Assembly (NCBI GenBank): GCA_004298435.1
Contig: SCSF01000126.1
Span: forward strand, 1 to 63,684
DNA length: 63,684 nt
From: Beijerinckiaceae bacterium
GTDB taxonomy: Bacteria; Pseudomonadota; Alphaproteobacteria; Rhizobiales; Beijerinckiaceae
Reading direction: 5' to 3'
In this document: positions 19,639 through 27,072 of the stretch, one piece after another
How the letters are laid out: each line of letters starts with the position of its first letter
Position numbering within the stretch: the stretch's first letter is position 1
Made by a program: the position numbers and the translations under genes
The notes under the pieces: generated by a model
Seen by the model: only the letters and a program-made list of their open reading frames with translations
Told to the model about the DNA's origin: nothing
Databases searched by the model: none

Positions 19639-20955
19639 TTAAAAGCTTTCTCTCAACCACTGTCCTACGCGAGCGATATACCGGTTGCTTCCGGTCGCCG
19701 CCACGCTCTCGCGCCGCCCCGGTCGAAAATGCTCGATCCCTGCAACCTGCGGATAGACCAGAAGACCGACAGCCGCCGAAAAGCTTGGATTTTTGGCCGA
19801 TTCCGGCAGGCCTTGAATGCCAAGCGGCCTGCCGATGCGAATCTGCCCGGCAAGAATGCGCTTCGCCGCCTCCGGCATTCCTGTGAGCTGGCTCGCTCCA
19901 CCGGTGAGGACGATGCGTGACACGGCATTGGGCGCGAAGCCTGCCGCTTTCAACCGATCGCGCACCAGTTCCAGAATTTCCTCGACACGCGGGCCAATGA
20001 TCCGAACGAGTTGCGATTTCGGCATGTGAACTGGCTGTTCGCCATCCTCGCCGGTGAGAGCCACTGCAATGGACTCGCGTTCGTCGGAAGGCGAGGCGAT
20101 GCAGGCGCCGTAAAGCGTCTTCAGCCGTTCCGCATCAGACAGCCTCGTCGTCAGCCCCCGCGCTATGTCCATGGTGATGTGATTGCCGCCAAGCGCGAGC
20201 CCATCGACATGGACGAGATTGCCGCCGAAGAAGACGCCGACCGATGTCGTGCCGCCGCCCATATCGATCACCGCAGTCCCAAGCTCAGCCTCGTCATCAA
20301 CAAGGGCGGCAAGCCCGGAGACATAGGGCGTCGCTGCCATTGCCTCGACCGAGAGATGGCAGCGCTCGACTGCAAGCATCAGATTGCGCGCAGCCGTCAC
20401 ATCACTGCCGACGACGTGCATGTCGACGCCGAGCGCCTCGCCGACCATCCCCTTGGGGTCGCGTATATTGCGCATGTCCCCGAGCGAGAAACCAGTCGGC
20501 AGGGAATGGAGCACCGCCCGGCCTTGTTGCTGGATGCGCGCCGCGCAGGCTTCGAGAACGCGATGGATGTCGGATTCCGATACCGCCCGGTTGGCGACGG
20601 AGACCGTCGCGTTGAACGATTGCGAGCCGATCCGTCCGCCGCTGACATTGACGATAATGCCTTCGACCTCGACGCCAGCCATCCGTTCCGCCGCATCGAC
20701 CGCGCGCCGGATGGCGCCTTCGGCCTGGTCGAGATCGGCGATCACGCCATTCTTGATGCCGGCCGAGCGCTGATGGCCAATACCGAGAATACGGCAGCGG
20801 TGCGTGCGGCCGCGCAGCGAGTCCGAGGACTCCATCGGCTCCAGCCGCGCAATCAGACAGACGACTTTCGATGTGCCAATGTCGAGCGCCGACAAAAGCA
20901 CCGTCTTGCGCGCGGAAAGAGCCCGCATCCGGGGAGGAAGCATATGCGCGTTCAT
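19639..20955 (-). CDS. ftsA: cell division protein FtsA
   Basis: Actin-like ATPase that anchors FtsZ to the membrane. The start at 20955 (MNAHMLPPRM) overlaps the ftsQ stop as ATGA, and the phosphate-1 motif LSALDIGTSKVVCLIA follows at once. The reading frame stays open far upstream (to 21516), but that part is antisense-like Arg/Ser-rich sequence inside ftsQ and is not used. Further motifs: VIDMGGGTTSVGVF (phosphate 2) and IVLTGGASQLTG (adenosine). The C-terminal RVGQWLRESF fits the membrane-binding amphipathic helix. 438 aa. Confidence 0.97.
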   Translation of the reverse strand: MNAHMLPPRMRALSARKTVLLSALDIGTSKVVCLIARLEPMESSDSLRGRTHRCRILGIGHQRSAGIKNGVIADLDQAEGAIRRAVDAAERMAGVEVEGIIVNVSGGRIGSQSFNATVSVANRAVSESDIHRVLEACAARIQQQGRAVLHSLPTGFSLGDMRNIRDPKGMVGEALGVDMHVVGSDVTAARNLMLAVERCHLSVEAMAATPYVSGLAALVDDEAELGTAVIDMGGGTTSVGVFFGGNLVHVDGLALGGNHITMDIARGLTTRLSDAERLKTLYGACIASPSDERESIAVALTGEDGEQPVHMPKSQLVRIIGPRVEEILELVRDRLKAAGFAPNAVSRIVLTGGASQLTGMPEAAKRILAGQIRIGRPLGIQGLPESAKNPSFSAAVGLLVYPQVAGIEHFRPGRRESVAATGSNRYIARVGQWLRESF

Positions 20956-21926
20956 GATTGCCCCGCCTTCCGCTTGGAACGATGCGCCAGCGAGTCGAGG
21001 CGGGCGCGCGCCACATCTTCCGACAAAGTTACGATGAGACGGCCGGGAACGCGCAGATCGAGCCCAACGATATCTTTCGAGAGAACATGATAATCGTGAT
21101 CGAGCTGGGCGAGTTTCGTGACAGCCGCAACCGCACCGTTTTCCGGCAGCGCGACCTCGATCCCATTCTTCATTTTCAAGGTCCAGCGCCGGCCGGCTAC
21201 GAAGATGCCCGCATCGATGCGCCCGCGCAGATCTCCCGCCGCATTGAGCAGCGCCATATAGTCGCCGATATGCGCATTGGCGCCGTCGCCGACGGCGCGC
21301 GGCAGGGCGAAGTAGCGAGGATCGTCCAACTTGTCGATGATCATGCCATCGGCGGCGATAACCTGCACCTTCCCATCCTTTTGCCAGAGAGCGACTGGCT
21401 TGCGCTCCTGAATGTCGATGAGCAGACGGCCGGGATAGAGCTTGCTGACGCTGGCGTCTTTCACCAGAGGCAGCTCTTTCAGTTTCTTGCGAATTTTGAC
21501 GACATCGATGAAGCACAGCGAGTTCAGCGGGCCGACTCCGGCGACGTCGAGAATCTCTTTCTGCGAGAGTTCATGCGTTCCAACGATCGTCACGGTCTTG
21601 AGACCGAAGCCAACCGAACGCGCTATGAGATCCGGCAGTGTTCCATGCGTGGCGACGAAGCTCTCATATTGTCCGCCGAGCAGAGATCCATAAAGCCCGA
21701 CCACGACAAGCACGAGCAGCGAAAAGAGACCGTTCGCCCAGGGGCCAGCGGCGACGCGCGCAAGCGTGGCGAAAAAGGACGCGCGGCGCCGTTGCGCCGG
21801 GCGCGCGTAGAACTGGTCGCTCTCGAACGCGACGTTGCTCGCTATACCTGCATAGGCCGGGAAGGAAGGTTCAAGAGCCCCAAAAACCTCCTTCAACGGT
21901 CGCAGGAGGCGTCTTCCACCATCCAT
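20952..21926 (-). CDS. ftsQ: cell division protein FtsQ
   Basis: Bitopic divisome protein. It has a cytoplasmic N-terminus, one membrane helix (LFSLLVLVVVGLYGSLLG, about 84-101), the POTRA domain (VGFGLKTVTIVGTHELSQKE) and the beta domain with LYPGRLLIDIQERKPVALWQ and the C-terminal YHVLSKDIVGLDLRVPGR. The start overlaps ddlB by 34 bp; a downstream start would shorten this, but the N-terminal residues look coding. Its stop overlaps the ftsA start (ATGA). Confidence 0.96.
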   Translation of the reverse strand: MDGGRRLLRPLKEVFGALEPSFPAYAGIASNVAFESDQFYARPAQRRRASFFATLARVAAGPWANGLFSLLVLVVVGLYGSLLGGQYESFVATHGTLPDLIARSVGFGLKTVTIVGTHELSQKEILDVAGVGPLNSLCFIDVVKIRKKLKELPLVKDASVSKLYPGRLLIDIQERKPVALWQKDGKVQVIAADGMIIDKLDDPRYFALPRAVGDGANAHIGDYMALLNAAGDLRGRIDAGIFVAGRRWTLKMKNGIEVALPENGAVAAVTKLAQLDHDYHVLSKDIVGLDLRVPGRLIVTLSEDVARARLDSLAHRSKRKAGQS

Positions 21927-22819
21927 TTGACAAGCTCACCGAACGATAAGCCGGCATGCGCCGCCGTTTCGGGCACAAGGGAAGTTTCGGTCATCCCGGG
22001 CTGCGTATTGACCTCCAATACGACGAGCTCTCCAGTGCCACCCGGACGATCGTCGTAACGGAAGTCCGTGCGGCTGACCCCCCGGCATCCCAATGCCCTG
22101 TGCGCCCTGAGAGTCCACTCTTGAACATTTTGGTAAATATTTTCTTTAAGATTTGCCGGAAGCACATGAATTGAACCGCCCCTGGCATATTTGGCATGGT
22201 AGTCGTACCAGCCTCCATCGGCGGCTTTTATCTCAATGATATCATAGGCTTTATCGCCAATCACCGCACAGGTGAGCTCACGCCCTCCCACATAGCTTTC
22301 CACGAGCACCTCATCGCCATAGGACCAGTCCGGCCGCATTAATTCCTGCGGTGGAAAAGCATGGTCCGCATTAACGATGAGGACCCCGAAAGAGGAGCCT
22401 TCGCCCAGAGGTTTCACCACATAAGGCGGCGGCAGGACATGCGCCTTCGCAGCGGTCATGCGATCGACGGTCACGCTTTGCGCGACCGGAATGCCGGCGG
22501 CTCGCAGCACATCCTTGGCGCGATCTTTCCGCATTGCGAGCGCCGAAGCGAGGACGCCCGAATGGGTGTAGGGAATCCGCAGCATTTCGAGAATGCCCTG
22601 AACGACGCCATCCTCGCCGAAGCGGCCATGCAGGGCATTCAGCGCAACATCGGGGCGCAGTTTGGCGAGAACGTCGGCGATCGAGCGATCAACATCGATG
22701 CGGCTCACCTGAAAGCCTTCGGCCTCCAGAGCTTTGGCGCAAGCTTCCCCCGAATTCAGGGAAACCTCCCGCTCCGCCGAAAGGCCGCCCATCAGCACCG
22801 CGACGTGTTTTCTTTCCAT
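21893..22819 (-). CDS. ddlB: D-alanine--D-alanine ligase
   Basis: ATP-grasp enzyme making the D-Ala-D-Ala dipeptide for peptidoglycan. Seen: HVAVLMGGLSAEREVSLNSG at the N-terminus, ALHGRFGEDGVVQGILE, the ATP-binding VVKPLGEGSSFGV, and the C-terminal LEVNTQPGMTETSLVPE with metal-binding Glu/Asn. 308 aa is normal. It opens the ddlB-ftsQ-ftsA-ftsZ cluster here; murB, which often precedes it, is not present within the window. A dispersed repeat ends 13 bp before the start codon, so it is probably in the mRNA leader. Confidence 0.97.
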   Translation of the reverse strand: MERKHVAVLMGGLSAEREVSLNSGEACAKALEAEGFQVSRIDVDRSIADVLAKLRPDVALNALHGRFGEDGVVQGILEMLRIPYTHSGVLASALAMRKDRAKDVLRAAGIPVAQSVTVDRMTAAKAHVLPPPYVVKPLGEGSSFGVLIVNADHAFPPQELMRPDWSYGDEVLVESYVGGRELTCAVIGDKAYDIIEIKAADGGWYDYHAKYARGGSIHVLPANLKENIYQNVQEWTLRAHRALGCRGVSRTDFRYDDRPGGTGELVVLEVNTQPGMTETSLVPETAAHAGLSFGELVKWMVEDASCDR

Positions 22820-22832
22820 TTTCGACCTGCCC

Positions 22833-22938
22833 TGGAGCCGCTTCGGCTCTGATGGAATCAGAACTGCGGCTCTGTTACTTGTTTCGGCACGTTTTCTTTA
22901 CGCAAACCGGCAGCCACTTCGCTTGAAAACGCTCTAGC
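22833..22938 (-). repeat. dispersed intergenic repeat, copy 4 (upstream of ddlB)
   Basis: Read on the minus strand it begins TAGAGCGTTTTCAAGCGAAG, continues GTGCCGAAACAAGTAACAGAG and ends with the hairpin AGTTCTGATTCCATCAGAGC flanked by GAGCC/GGCTC arms, matching copy 1 throughout. Its position right before ddlB means it may be transcribed with that gene. Confidence 0.8.
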
Positions 22939-23083
22939 GCTCGGGCCGGCGCACAGCGATCCGAAAGCCGAAATACCGCGCCATGACAAGAGGGCTGAAA
23001 AAGGTTCGACAAAATCGCGGACCCCTCGAGACATTCCCGCATCAAAAGTCATGGCCTGGCTTAAGGTATCAGTATTGACATTG

Positions 23084-23091
23084 TGTATACA
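23084..23091. promoter_or_regulatory. putative autoregulatory palindrome upstream of the antitoxin gene
   Basis: TGTATACA is a perfect 8-bp palindrome lying 5 bp after a TTGACA (23075-23080) that resembles a -35 element, and just before the antitoxin start. DUF1778-type antitoxins bind short palindromes in their own promoter. The match is short, so this is a suggestion. Confidence 0.3.
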
Positions 23092-23098
23092 GATCATC

Positions 23099-23452
23099 AT
23101 GTTTCAGCCTATGTCAAAATCCAGTTCGCCATCGCCGGGAACTCGGGACTCTTCAGCCGTTGCGGTTGCAGAGCGTCCGGGTGCGACTGACACCAAGGGA
23201 AGCATCAATCTGCGCATCGAGGCGAATACGCGCCAACTCATCGATGACGCAGCGGCGATTCTCGGCAAGACACGGACCGATTTCATGGTCGAAAGCGCTC
23301 GATTACAAGCGATCGATGTGCTGCTCGACCAACGCCTGTTTGTTCTCAATTCAGGGCGCTACGATGCCTTCATCCGAGCGCTCGACAATCCTCCCGCGCC
23401 GGGACCGAAGCTAAGGTCGCTCCTGCGCCGGAAGCCGGCATGGCAGAAGTAG
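23099..23452 (+). CDS. DUF1778 (TacA-like) antitoxin
   Basis: Ribbon-helix-helix-type antitoxin of the TacA family, expected to bind DNA through its N-terminus and neutralise the acetyltransferase toxin encoded next. The core SINLRIEANTRQLIDDAA, then TRTDFMVESAR and DVLLDQRLFVLNSGRYDAFI is diagnostic of DUF1778. The C-terminal tail with PAPGPKLRSLL is the toxin-binding part in known pairs. Starts at 23099 (MFQPMSKS) or 23111 (MSKSSSPS) are both possible; the frame opens at 23051. The end overlaps the toxin gene by 13 bp. Confidence 0.88.
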   Translation: MFQPMSKSSSPSPGTRDSSAVAVAERPGATDTKGSINLRIEANTRQLIDDAAAILGKTRTDFMVESARLQAIDVLLDQRLFVLNSGRYDAFIRALDNPPAPGPKLRSLLRRKPAWQK

Positions 23453-23970
23453 ACGACGCGTCGCGCGGCCGCGAATATCGGCTGTCGGCTCCCGTTCCCC
23501 TCACAGCCGAGCACGACGTTTCAGGCTTCGACTGCGGTAAACCTGCGCTCAACGACTGGCTGTGCCACCGCGCCCTGAAGAATGAAAATCGGTTTTCACG
23601 CACCTATGTTGTTTGCGAAAGCAATCGGGTCGTCGCCTATTTCTGCATCTCGGCTGGCGCTATTGAGCGTGCTGCCGCGCCAGGCAAAGTGCGGCGGAAT
23701 GCGCCGGACACGATTCCGGTTTCGGTCATCGGAAGACTGGCGGTCAGCCGCGAATATGCGGGCAAGGGCCTTGGCGCCGATCTTGTTTCGGATGCGTTGC
23801 GCCGAATCGCGGCGGTATCCCAAAGCATCGGCATCGGAGCCGTGCTGATCCACGCCAAGGATGATGCGGCGAAGCGATTCTATCTGCGATGCGCTGAGTT
23901 CATTGAGTACCCGGAAGACAGCCGAATCCTGTTTCTTCCCATTGAAACCGTCATCGCAGCTTTCAGCTAG
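23440..23970 (+). CDS. GNAT-family acetyltransferase toxin (TacT-like)
   Basis: 176-residue GNAT acetyltransferase. Known TacT-type toxins acetylate the amino group of charged tRNAs and stop translation. Characteristic features are EHDVSGFDCGKPALNDWLCHRAL near the N-terminus (shown in part: FDCGKPALNDWL), the beta-strand VIGRLAVSREYAGKGLGADL with the acetyl-CoA loop motif (Q/R-x-x-G-x-G/A type: REYAGKGLG), and FYLRCAEFIEYPED near the end. It is translationally coupled to the antitoxin gene. Its stop overlaps the end of the convergent His-rich gene by 4 bp. Confidence 0.9.
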   Translation: MAEVDDASRGREYRLSAPVPLTAEHDVSGFDCGKPALNDWLCHRALKNENRFSRTYVVCESNRVVAYFCISAGAIERAAAPGKVRRNAPDTIPVSVIGRLAVSREYAGKGLGADLVSDALRRIAAVSQSIGIGAVLIHAKDDAAKRFYLRCAEFIEYPEDSRILFLPIETVIAAFS

Positions 23971-24212
23971 TGATGCCGGTGATGATGGTGGTGGTGATGC
24001 CTGTGATGACCCTTCAGGCCCATTCCACGCGCAATATTCGGGCCGGCAGAATAGCCGATGATCCCTCCAGCGACCAACCCGACGGGACCAGCGACGAGAG
24101 CGCCAGCAAGAGCCCCGCCGGCTCCATCGACGAGCCTTTCATGCGCTTGCGCACAGACCGGCACCAATGCAATCGCGCAGGTGCAGAGAAAGAGAGACAA
24201 TTTCTTCGTCAT
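23967..24212 (-). CDS. small exported glycine-zipper protein with His-rich tail
   Basis: 81 residues: a signal peptide (KLSLFLCTCAIALVPVCAQA, cleavage after AQA), a glycine-zipper segment (GAGGALAGALVAGPVGLVAG, GxxxG spacing) that could insert in a membrane, then a tail of ten or more His with a few Arg, able to bind metal ions. A good ribosome site (GGGGGC) precedes the ATG. Glycine-zipper miniproteins of this kind are common and mostly uncharacterised. It is followed by modA upstream on the same strand, 82 bp away. Function unknown. Confidence 0.7.
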   Translation of the reverse strand: MTKKLSLFLCTCAIALVPVCAQAHERLVDGAGGALAGALVAGPVGLVAGGIIGYSAGPNIARGMGLKGHHRHHHHHHHRHH

Positions 24213-24294
24213 AAAAGCCCCCGATGTGCGAGAAGCCGAAGCTTCCTTGAACGAAGGACCGGATCCATCTCTCCATCTGCGCAGATTGCTCCGC

Positions 24295-25095
24295 TCAGTG
24301 TTCGAGAACAGTGAAGCCCTGGCCCGTCAGAATCCTGACAGCAACTTGCGATGTCATAAAGGCAACAAAGCGTGCTGCTTCGGGATTCGTAGAACTTTTA
24401 AGTATGGCAATAGGGTAAACGATTGATTTGTGGCTCGACTCCGGGAACGTATCCACAACTTTCACCTTCGGTTCGGCCTTTGCGTCGGTCGCATAGACGA
24501 TGCCGAATTTCGCTTCGCCACGGGCAACAAGCACCAATGCACTGCGGACATTCGCGGCCTGAGCGAGTTTCGGCTCGACATCCTTGAACACCCCGAGGCT
24601 CACCAGAGCCTGTTTGCCGTAAATGCCCGCCGGACAGGAGGCGATGGTGCAAACGGCAAGCTTGCCATTGCCGAGCGCCGCGGCAAGCGGAAAGCCGGGA
24701 GCAATCTTGAGTTTGGCGTTCGCGTCGGCAGGCTCGATGAGAACCAGCGCGTTGCCGAGCAGATTGCGCCGCGTGCCAGGCCGCAAAAGTTTCGCCTTAT
24801 CAAGATAATCCATCCATTTCAGATTAGCTGAAATGAAGATATCGGCGGGAGCGGCCTGGTTGATCTGCTTTGCGAGCACGCCTGACGATCCATAAGAGAT
24901 TTTCGGAGCATAGCCGGTTTTTTTCGTGAAATCGGCCGAAATGGCGTCGAGCGCCGTCCGCATGCTGGCCGCAGCGAAAATAACCGGACCGGGTTTGGCC
25001 TGTTGCGCAGCGCTTTGCTCCGGCAGGCTGATCAGACCTGACATGAACGCAAAGCAAAATGCCGCAAACGGCAGGCGTATCGACTTGAACATCAA
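24295..25095 (-). CDS. modA: molybdate ABC transporter substrate-binding protein ModA
   Basis: Periplasmic binding protein for molybdate/tungstate. It has a signal peptide ending near SAAQQA, then VIFAAASMRTALDAI, the ligand-site motif ISYGSSGVLAKQI, ADIFISANLKWMDYL, and RSALVLVARGEAKFGIVYATDA. Length 266 aa is normal. No modB or modC permease genes are adjacent: the next gene is the His-rich miniprotein, so it is an orphan and must pair with a transporter elsewhere, or serve another oxyanion. A ModE-box-like palindrome lies 68 bp upstream. Confidence 0.92.
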   Translation of the reverse strand: MMFKSIRLPFAAFCFAFMSGLISLPEQSAAQQAKPGPVIFAAASMRTALDAISADFTKKTGYAPKISYGSSGVLAKQINQAAPADIFISANLKWMDYLDKAKLLRPGTRRNLLGNALVLIEPADANAKLKIAPGFPLAAALGNGKLAVCTIASCPAGIYGKQALVSLGVFKDVEPKLAQAANVRSALVLVARGEAKFGIVYATDAKAEPKVKVVDTFPESSHKSIVYPIAILKSSTNPEAARFVAFMTSQVAVRILTGQGFTVLEH

Positions 25096-25162
25096 TCACT
25101 CCTTTATGGCGGGCAGATCGCCCTTTTTGCGCGGCGCGTCTCGCCGAAACCGTCGGCTGACG

Positions 25163-25186
25163 TGCTATATCGTAAACGACATAGCA
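25163..25186. promoter_or_regulatory. ModE/Mop-box-like operator
   Basis: TGCTATATCGTAAACGACATAGCA is an inverted repeat (GCTAT/ATAGC arms). As recalled, it shares the TATAT-x-GT-N(3)-C-x-ACATA skeleton of the E. coli modA ModE operator. It lies between modA (minus) and the PilZ-like gene (plus), well placed to shut off modA when molybdate is plentiful. No modE gene is in the window. Confidence 0.6.
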
Positions 25187-25287
25187 TAATATGTCCGCGC
25201 ATTTACCACAATCGGCGAAGCAGCAATGCCTTTTGAGGGGAATAAGATTATCCTTTCAGCCAGATTTTCTGCTGCGAGTTCGCGTCA

Positions 25288-25752
25288 ATGCGTCAATCCC
25301 CGCCTGCGGCCAAGGCTCTTCAGACTCTCGACGGAGTCAAGGTCGCGCGTCTGCCAGCACCCGGCAGTTCAGACGTGGCCTATGTGGTGCTGACGCCTGC
25401 GCCAAAACCTGCTCCTGCGCCGGCGAAGGGGCGCGACAAGAGAACGGAACGGCGCTGGGGAACGCATCTGCGCTCCGGCAAGATCGTCGATGGCCGCACC
25501 TATGTCGTAAGCGAGAGTCAGACCGCTGATCGCTCCGCGCGCGGCGCGCGGTTGCGACTCTCCAATCCTGTTGTTCTGCCAAAGCGCATCCGCTTTTTCG
25601 ACGACGTCACCAGGCGCTTGTTCGAAGCGTCAGTCGCATGGCAACGGGGCCGCGAAATCGGCATCAAGCTGTTGCGGGAAATCGAACCGCAGGATCTAAC
25701 GCGACCCGAGCTTTACAGGCTCGGGATAAAGACGAGCCGCATCGTCCGCTGA
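25288..25752 (+). CDS. PilZ-like domain protein
   Basis: A 154-residue soluble protein. After a Pro/Ala/Lys-rich N-terminus the segment RTERRWGTHLRSGKIVDGRT is followed by TADRSARGARLRL and then ASVAWQRGREIGIKLL. This is the order of a PilZ domain: an RxxxR motif (RTERR, about 51-55), D-x-S-x-x-G (DRSARG, about 85-90) and the closing W-x-x-G-x-x-x-G-I strand. PilZ domains bind cyclic-di-GMP. Both ligand motifs are present, so binding is plausible but untested. It lies beside the flagellar cluster and diverges from modA. Confidence 0.65.
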   Translation: MRQSPPAAKALQTLDGVKVARLPAPGSSDVAYVVLTPAPKPAPAPAKGRDKRTERRWGTHLRSGKIVDGRTYVVSESQTADRSARGARLRLSNPVVLPKRIRFFDDVTRRLFEASVAWQRGREIGIKLLREIEPQDLTRPELYRLGIKTSRIVR

Positions 25753-25776
25753 AAAGCGGGAATCCGGGCCAAGAAA

Positions 25777-26445
25777 TCAGGGCTGCGCCTCGCGGATGAT
25801 GCCGCGTGTGGTGAGCACGACGAATCGTCCCTGCCGCCATTCGATTGCCAGCACCCGGCCACCGCCGCCCGGAAGCACTGAACCTATTTCGACGCGATAG
25901 ACTCCATCGGCATCCTCCACCATAGCGCTGCTGCCGTTAACGCCTCGCAAGGTGAATTCCGACAGGATCCGTTCCGCCGGGTTTATCGCCGGCAAGGTGT
26001 AGTCCGGCGGAGCAGGCGCTTTTCCTTCGTTCGGAATCGTGCCGGTGGCAGTGAAGTCGATTCCCTGATCGTCTGCCGGTTTGGGCACGCGCGCGATCAG
26101 CGGCTGCATGGAGCCGCGATTGGGCTGCGCGAAGATCATAAGATGTTCGACACCGTTAAACATGGGACGATGAGGGGTGGCGACCATATAAATCGCAAAG
26201 GAGGCCGAAGCGATCGCGGCCAGAACGCCAGATGTGACAACGGCGCGATCGATTGCGGAAAGACCGATCTTGAGCCGGCGCGGCGCGCTTTTTGGCGCCG
26301 GCGCGCTTGACTGCATTGCGCTTGATTGCATTGCCCTTGGGCGCCCCGCCCTTATTGCCACGGTAGCCCCTTGCATCAGACGCGGTTTCGTCACCGGCCC
26401 GGCCATGCTGCCTCTCCTCGATCGCTCTATTTTGCAGCGAACCAT
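25777..26445 (-). CDS. single-span membrane protein with periplasmic beta-rich domain, unrecognised
   Basis: 222 residues. A basic cytoplasmic N-terminus (possible alternative start MAGPVTK at 26406) is followed by one hydrophobic helix (AVVTSGVLAAIASASFAIYM, about 69-88), a Pro-rich linker, and a C-terminal part with FTLRGVNGSSAMVEDADGVY, VEIGSVLPGGGGRVLAIEWR and FVVLTTRGII. The layout recalls the GspC/PilP homology-region architecture (inner-membrane anchor, short beta domain), but I do not recognise the family. It is the last gene of the leftward run that starts with the rod-binding protein gene; the tail of the flagellar operon is the best context clue. Function unknown. Confidence 0.7.
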   Translation of the reverse strand: MVRCKIERSRRGSMAGPVTKPRLMQGATVAIRAGRPRAMQSSAMQSSAPAPKSAPRRLKIGLSAIDRAVVTSGVLAAIASASFAIYMVATPHRPMFNGVEHLMIFAQPNRGSMQPLIARVPKPADDQGIDFTATGTIPNEGKAPAPPDYTLPAINPAERILSEFTLRGVNGSSAMVEDADGVYRVEIGSVLPGGGGRVLAIEWRQGRFVVLTTRGIIREAQP

Positions 26446-26574
26446 CTGGAGCCCACTCGACTCTGACAGGTCAAAGCCGGAAGCACGCTCTATTCGGAAG
26501 AAGTTAAGCCGATTTGCTTTTGCGGAGCTTGGCTGACGCGATCGCTATCGCGACCGATAGCGATCCAATCCGCT

Positions 26575-27030
26575 TCAATTGCCGATGAATTCTCTGGCTT
26601 CCTGAATGGAGGCAAACCGCCGCAAGCCGAGCAGAGTCTCGATCTCGATCGTCCCGTCGCCAAATCGCATGTAGGAACGATCCCTGAGCGTGCCGCGCTC
26701 GACCACTTTTTTCGGCGATGGCGATGGCGATGGTGATGGTGATGGCTGCTGCGGCGCTTCCGCGGCGATCCTCGCATTTTGCGCGGTTCGTTCGAGCACC
26801 GTGTCGAAGAATTGTTTCAAGGTTCCGAAACCTGTCTGCAATGCTCCGAGTATGGCGAGGCCGAAGCCCGTCAGAATCGTTGCCTGCCCGATCAGCGTAA
26901 AATTCAGCGGCGCGCTCGCACGGCCGAAAACCCGTAGAACCTCTTCCGTCGCGGAATTGCCCGAGAGCAATAAAGCCCAACCGAGCGCGACAACCATGAG
27001 GCCCGTCCACGTCAAGCGCGAAAATGTCAT
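26575..27030 (-). CDS. two-helix membrane protein with Pro-Ser repeat linker, unrecognised
   Basis: 151 residues: helix 1 (TWTGLMVVALGWALLLSG), helix 2 (LIGQATILTGFGLAILGALQ), an amphipathic stretch (LKQFFDTVLERTAQNARIAA), a (Pro-Ser)n linker of about five repeats encoded by an imperfect GATGGC/T hexamer array, and a compact C-terminal piece (RFGDGTIEIETLLGLRRF then ASIQEAREFIGN). No known family is recognised. It sits between the FliL-like and the single-span protein genes, same strand, within what looks like one transcription unit. Confidence 0.7.
   Translation of the reverse strand: MTFSRLTWTGLMVVALGWALLLSGNSATEEVLRVFGRASAPLNFTLIGQATILTGFGLAILGALQTGFGTLKQFFDTVLERTAQNARIAAEAPQQPSPSPSPSPSPKKVVERGTLRDRSYMRFGDGTIEIETLLGLRRFASIQEAREFIGN
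26715..26746 (-). repeat. hexanucleotide tandem repeat encoding Pro-Ser
   Basis: Five tandem GCGATG/GTGATG units (plus-strand reading) inside the two-helix membrane protein gene. Each unit adds a Pro-Ser pair without breaking the frame, so slippage would change linker length only. Confidence 0.75.
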
Positions 27031-27072
27031 TTTATCCCCCGACAGAAATACGGCGGCAAACCGGCCAGTTCA

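Noticed and set aside
20956-21516. upstream extension of the ftsA frame
   Set aside because: The frame is open by chance through ftsQ; the ATGA overlap at 20955 and the actin-fold N-terminus fix the true start.
25191-25529. 112-codon frame overlapping the PilZ-like gene
   Set aside because: Different frame of the PilZ-like coding region; no motifs, while the 25288 frame shows PilZ motifs.
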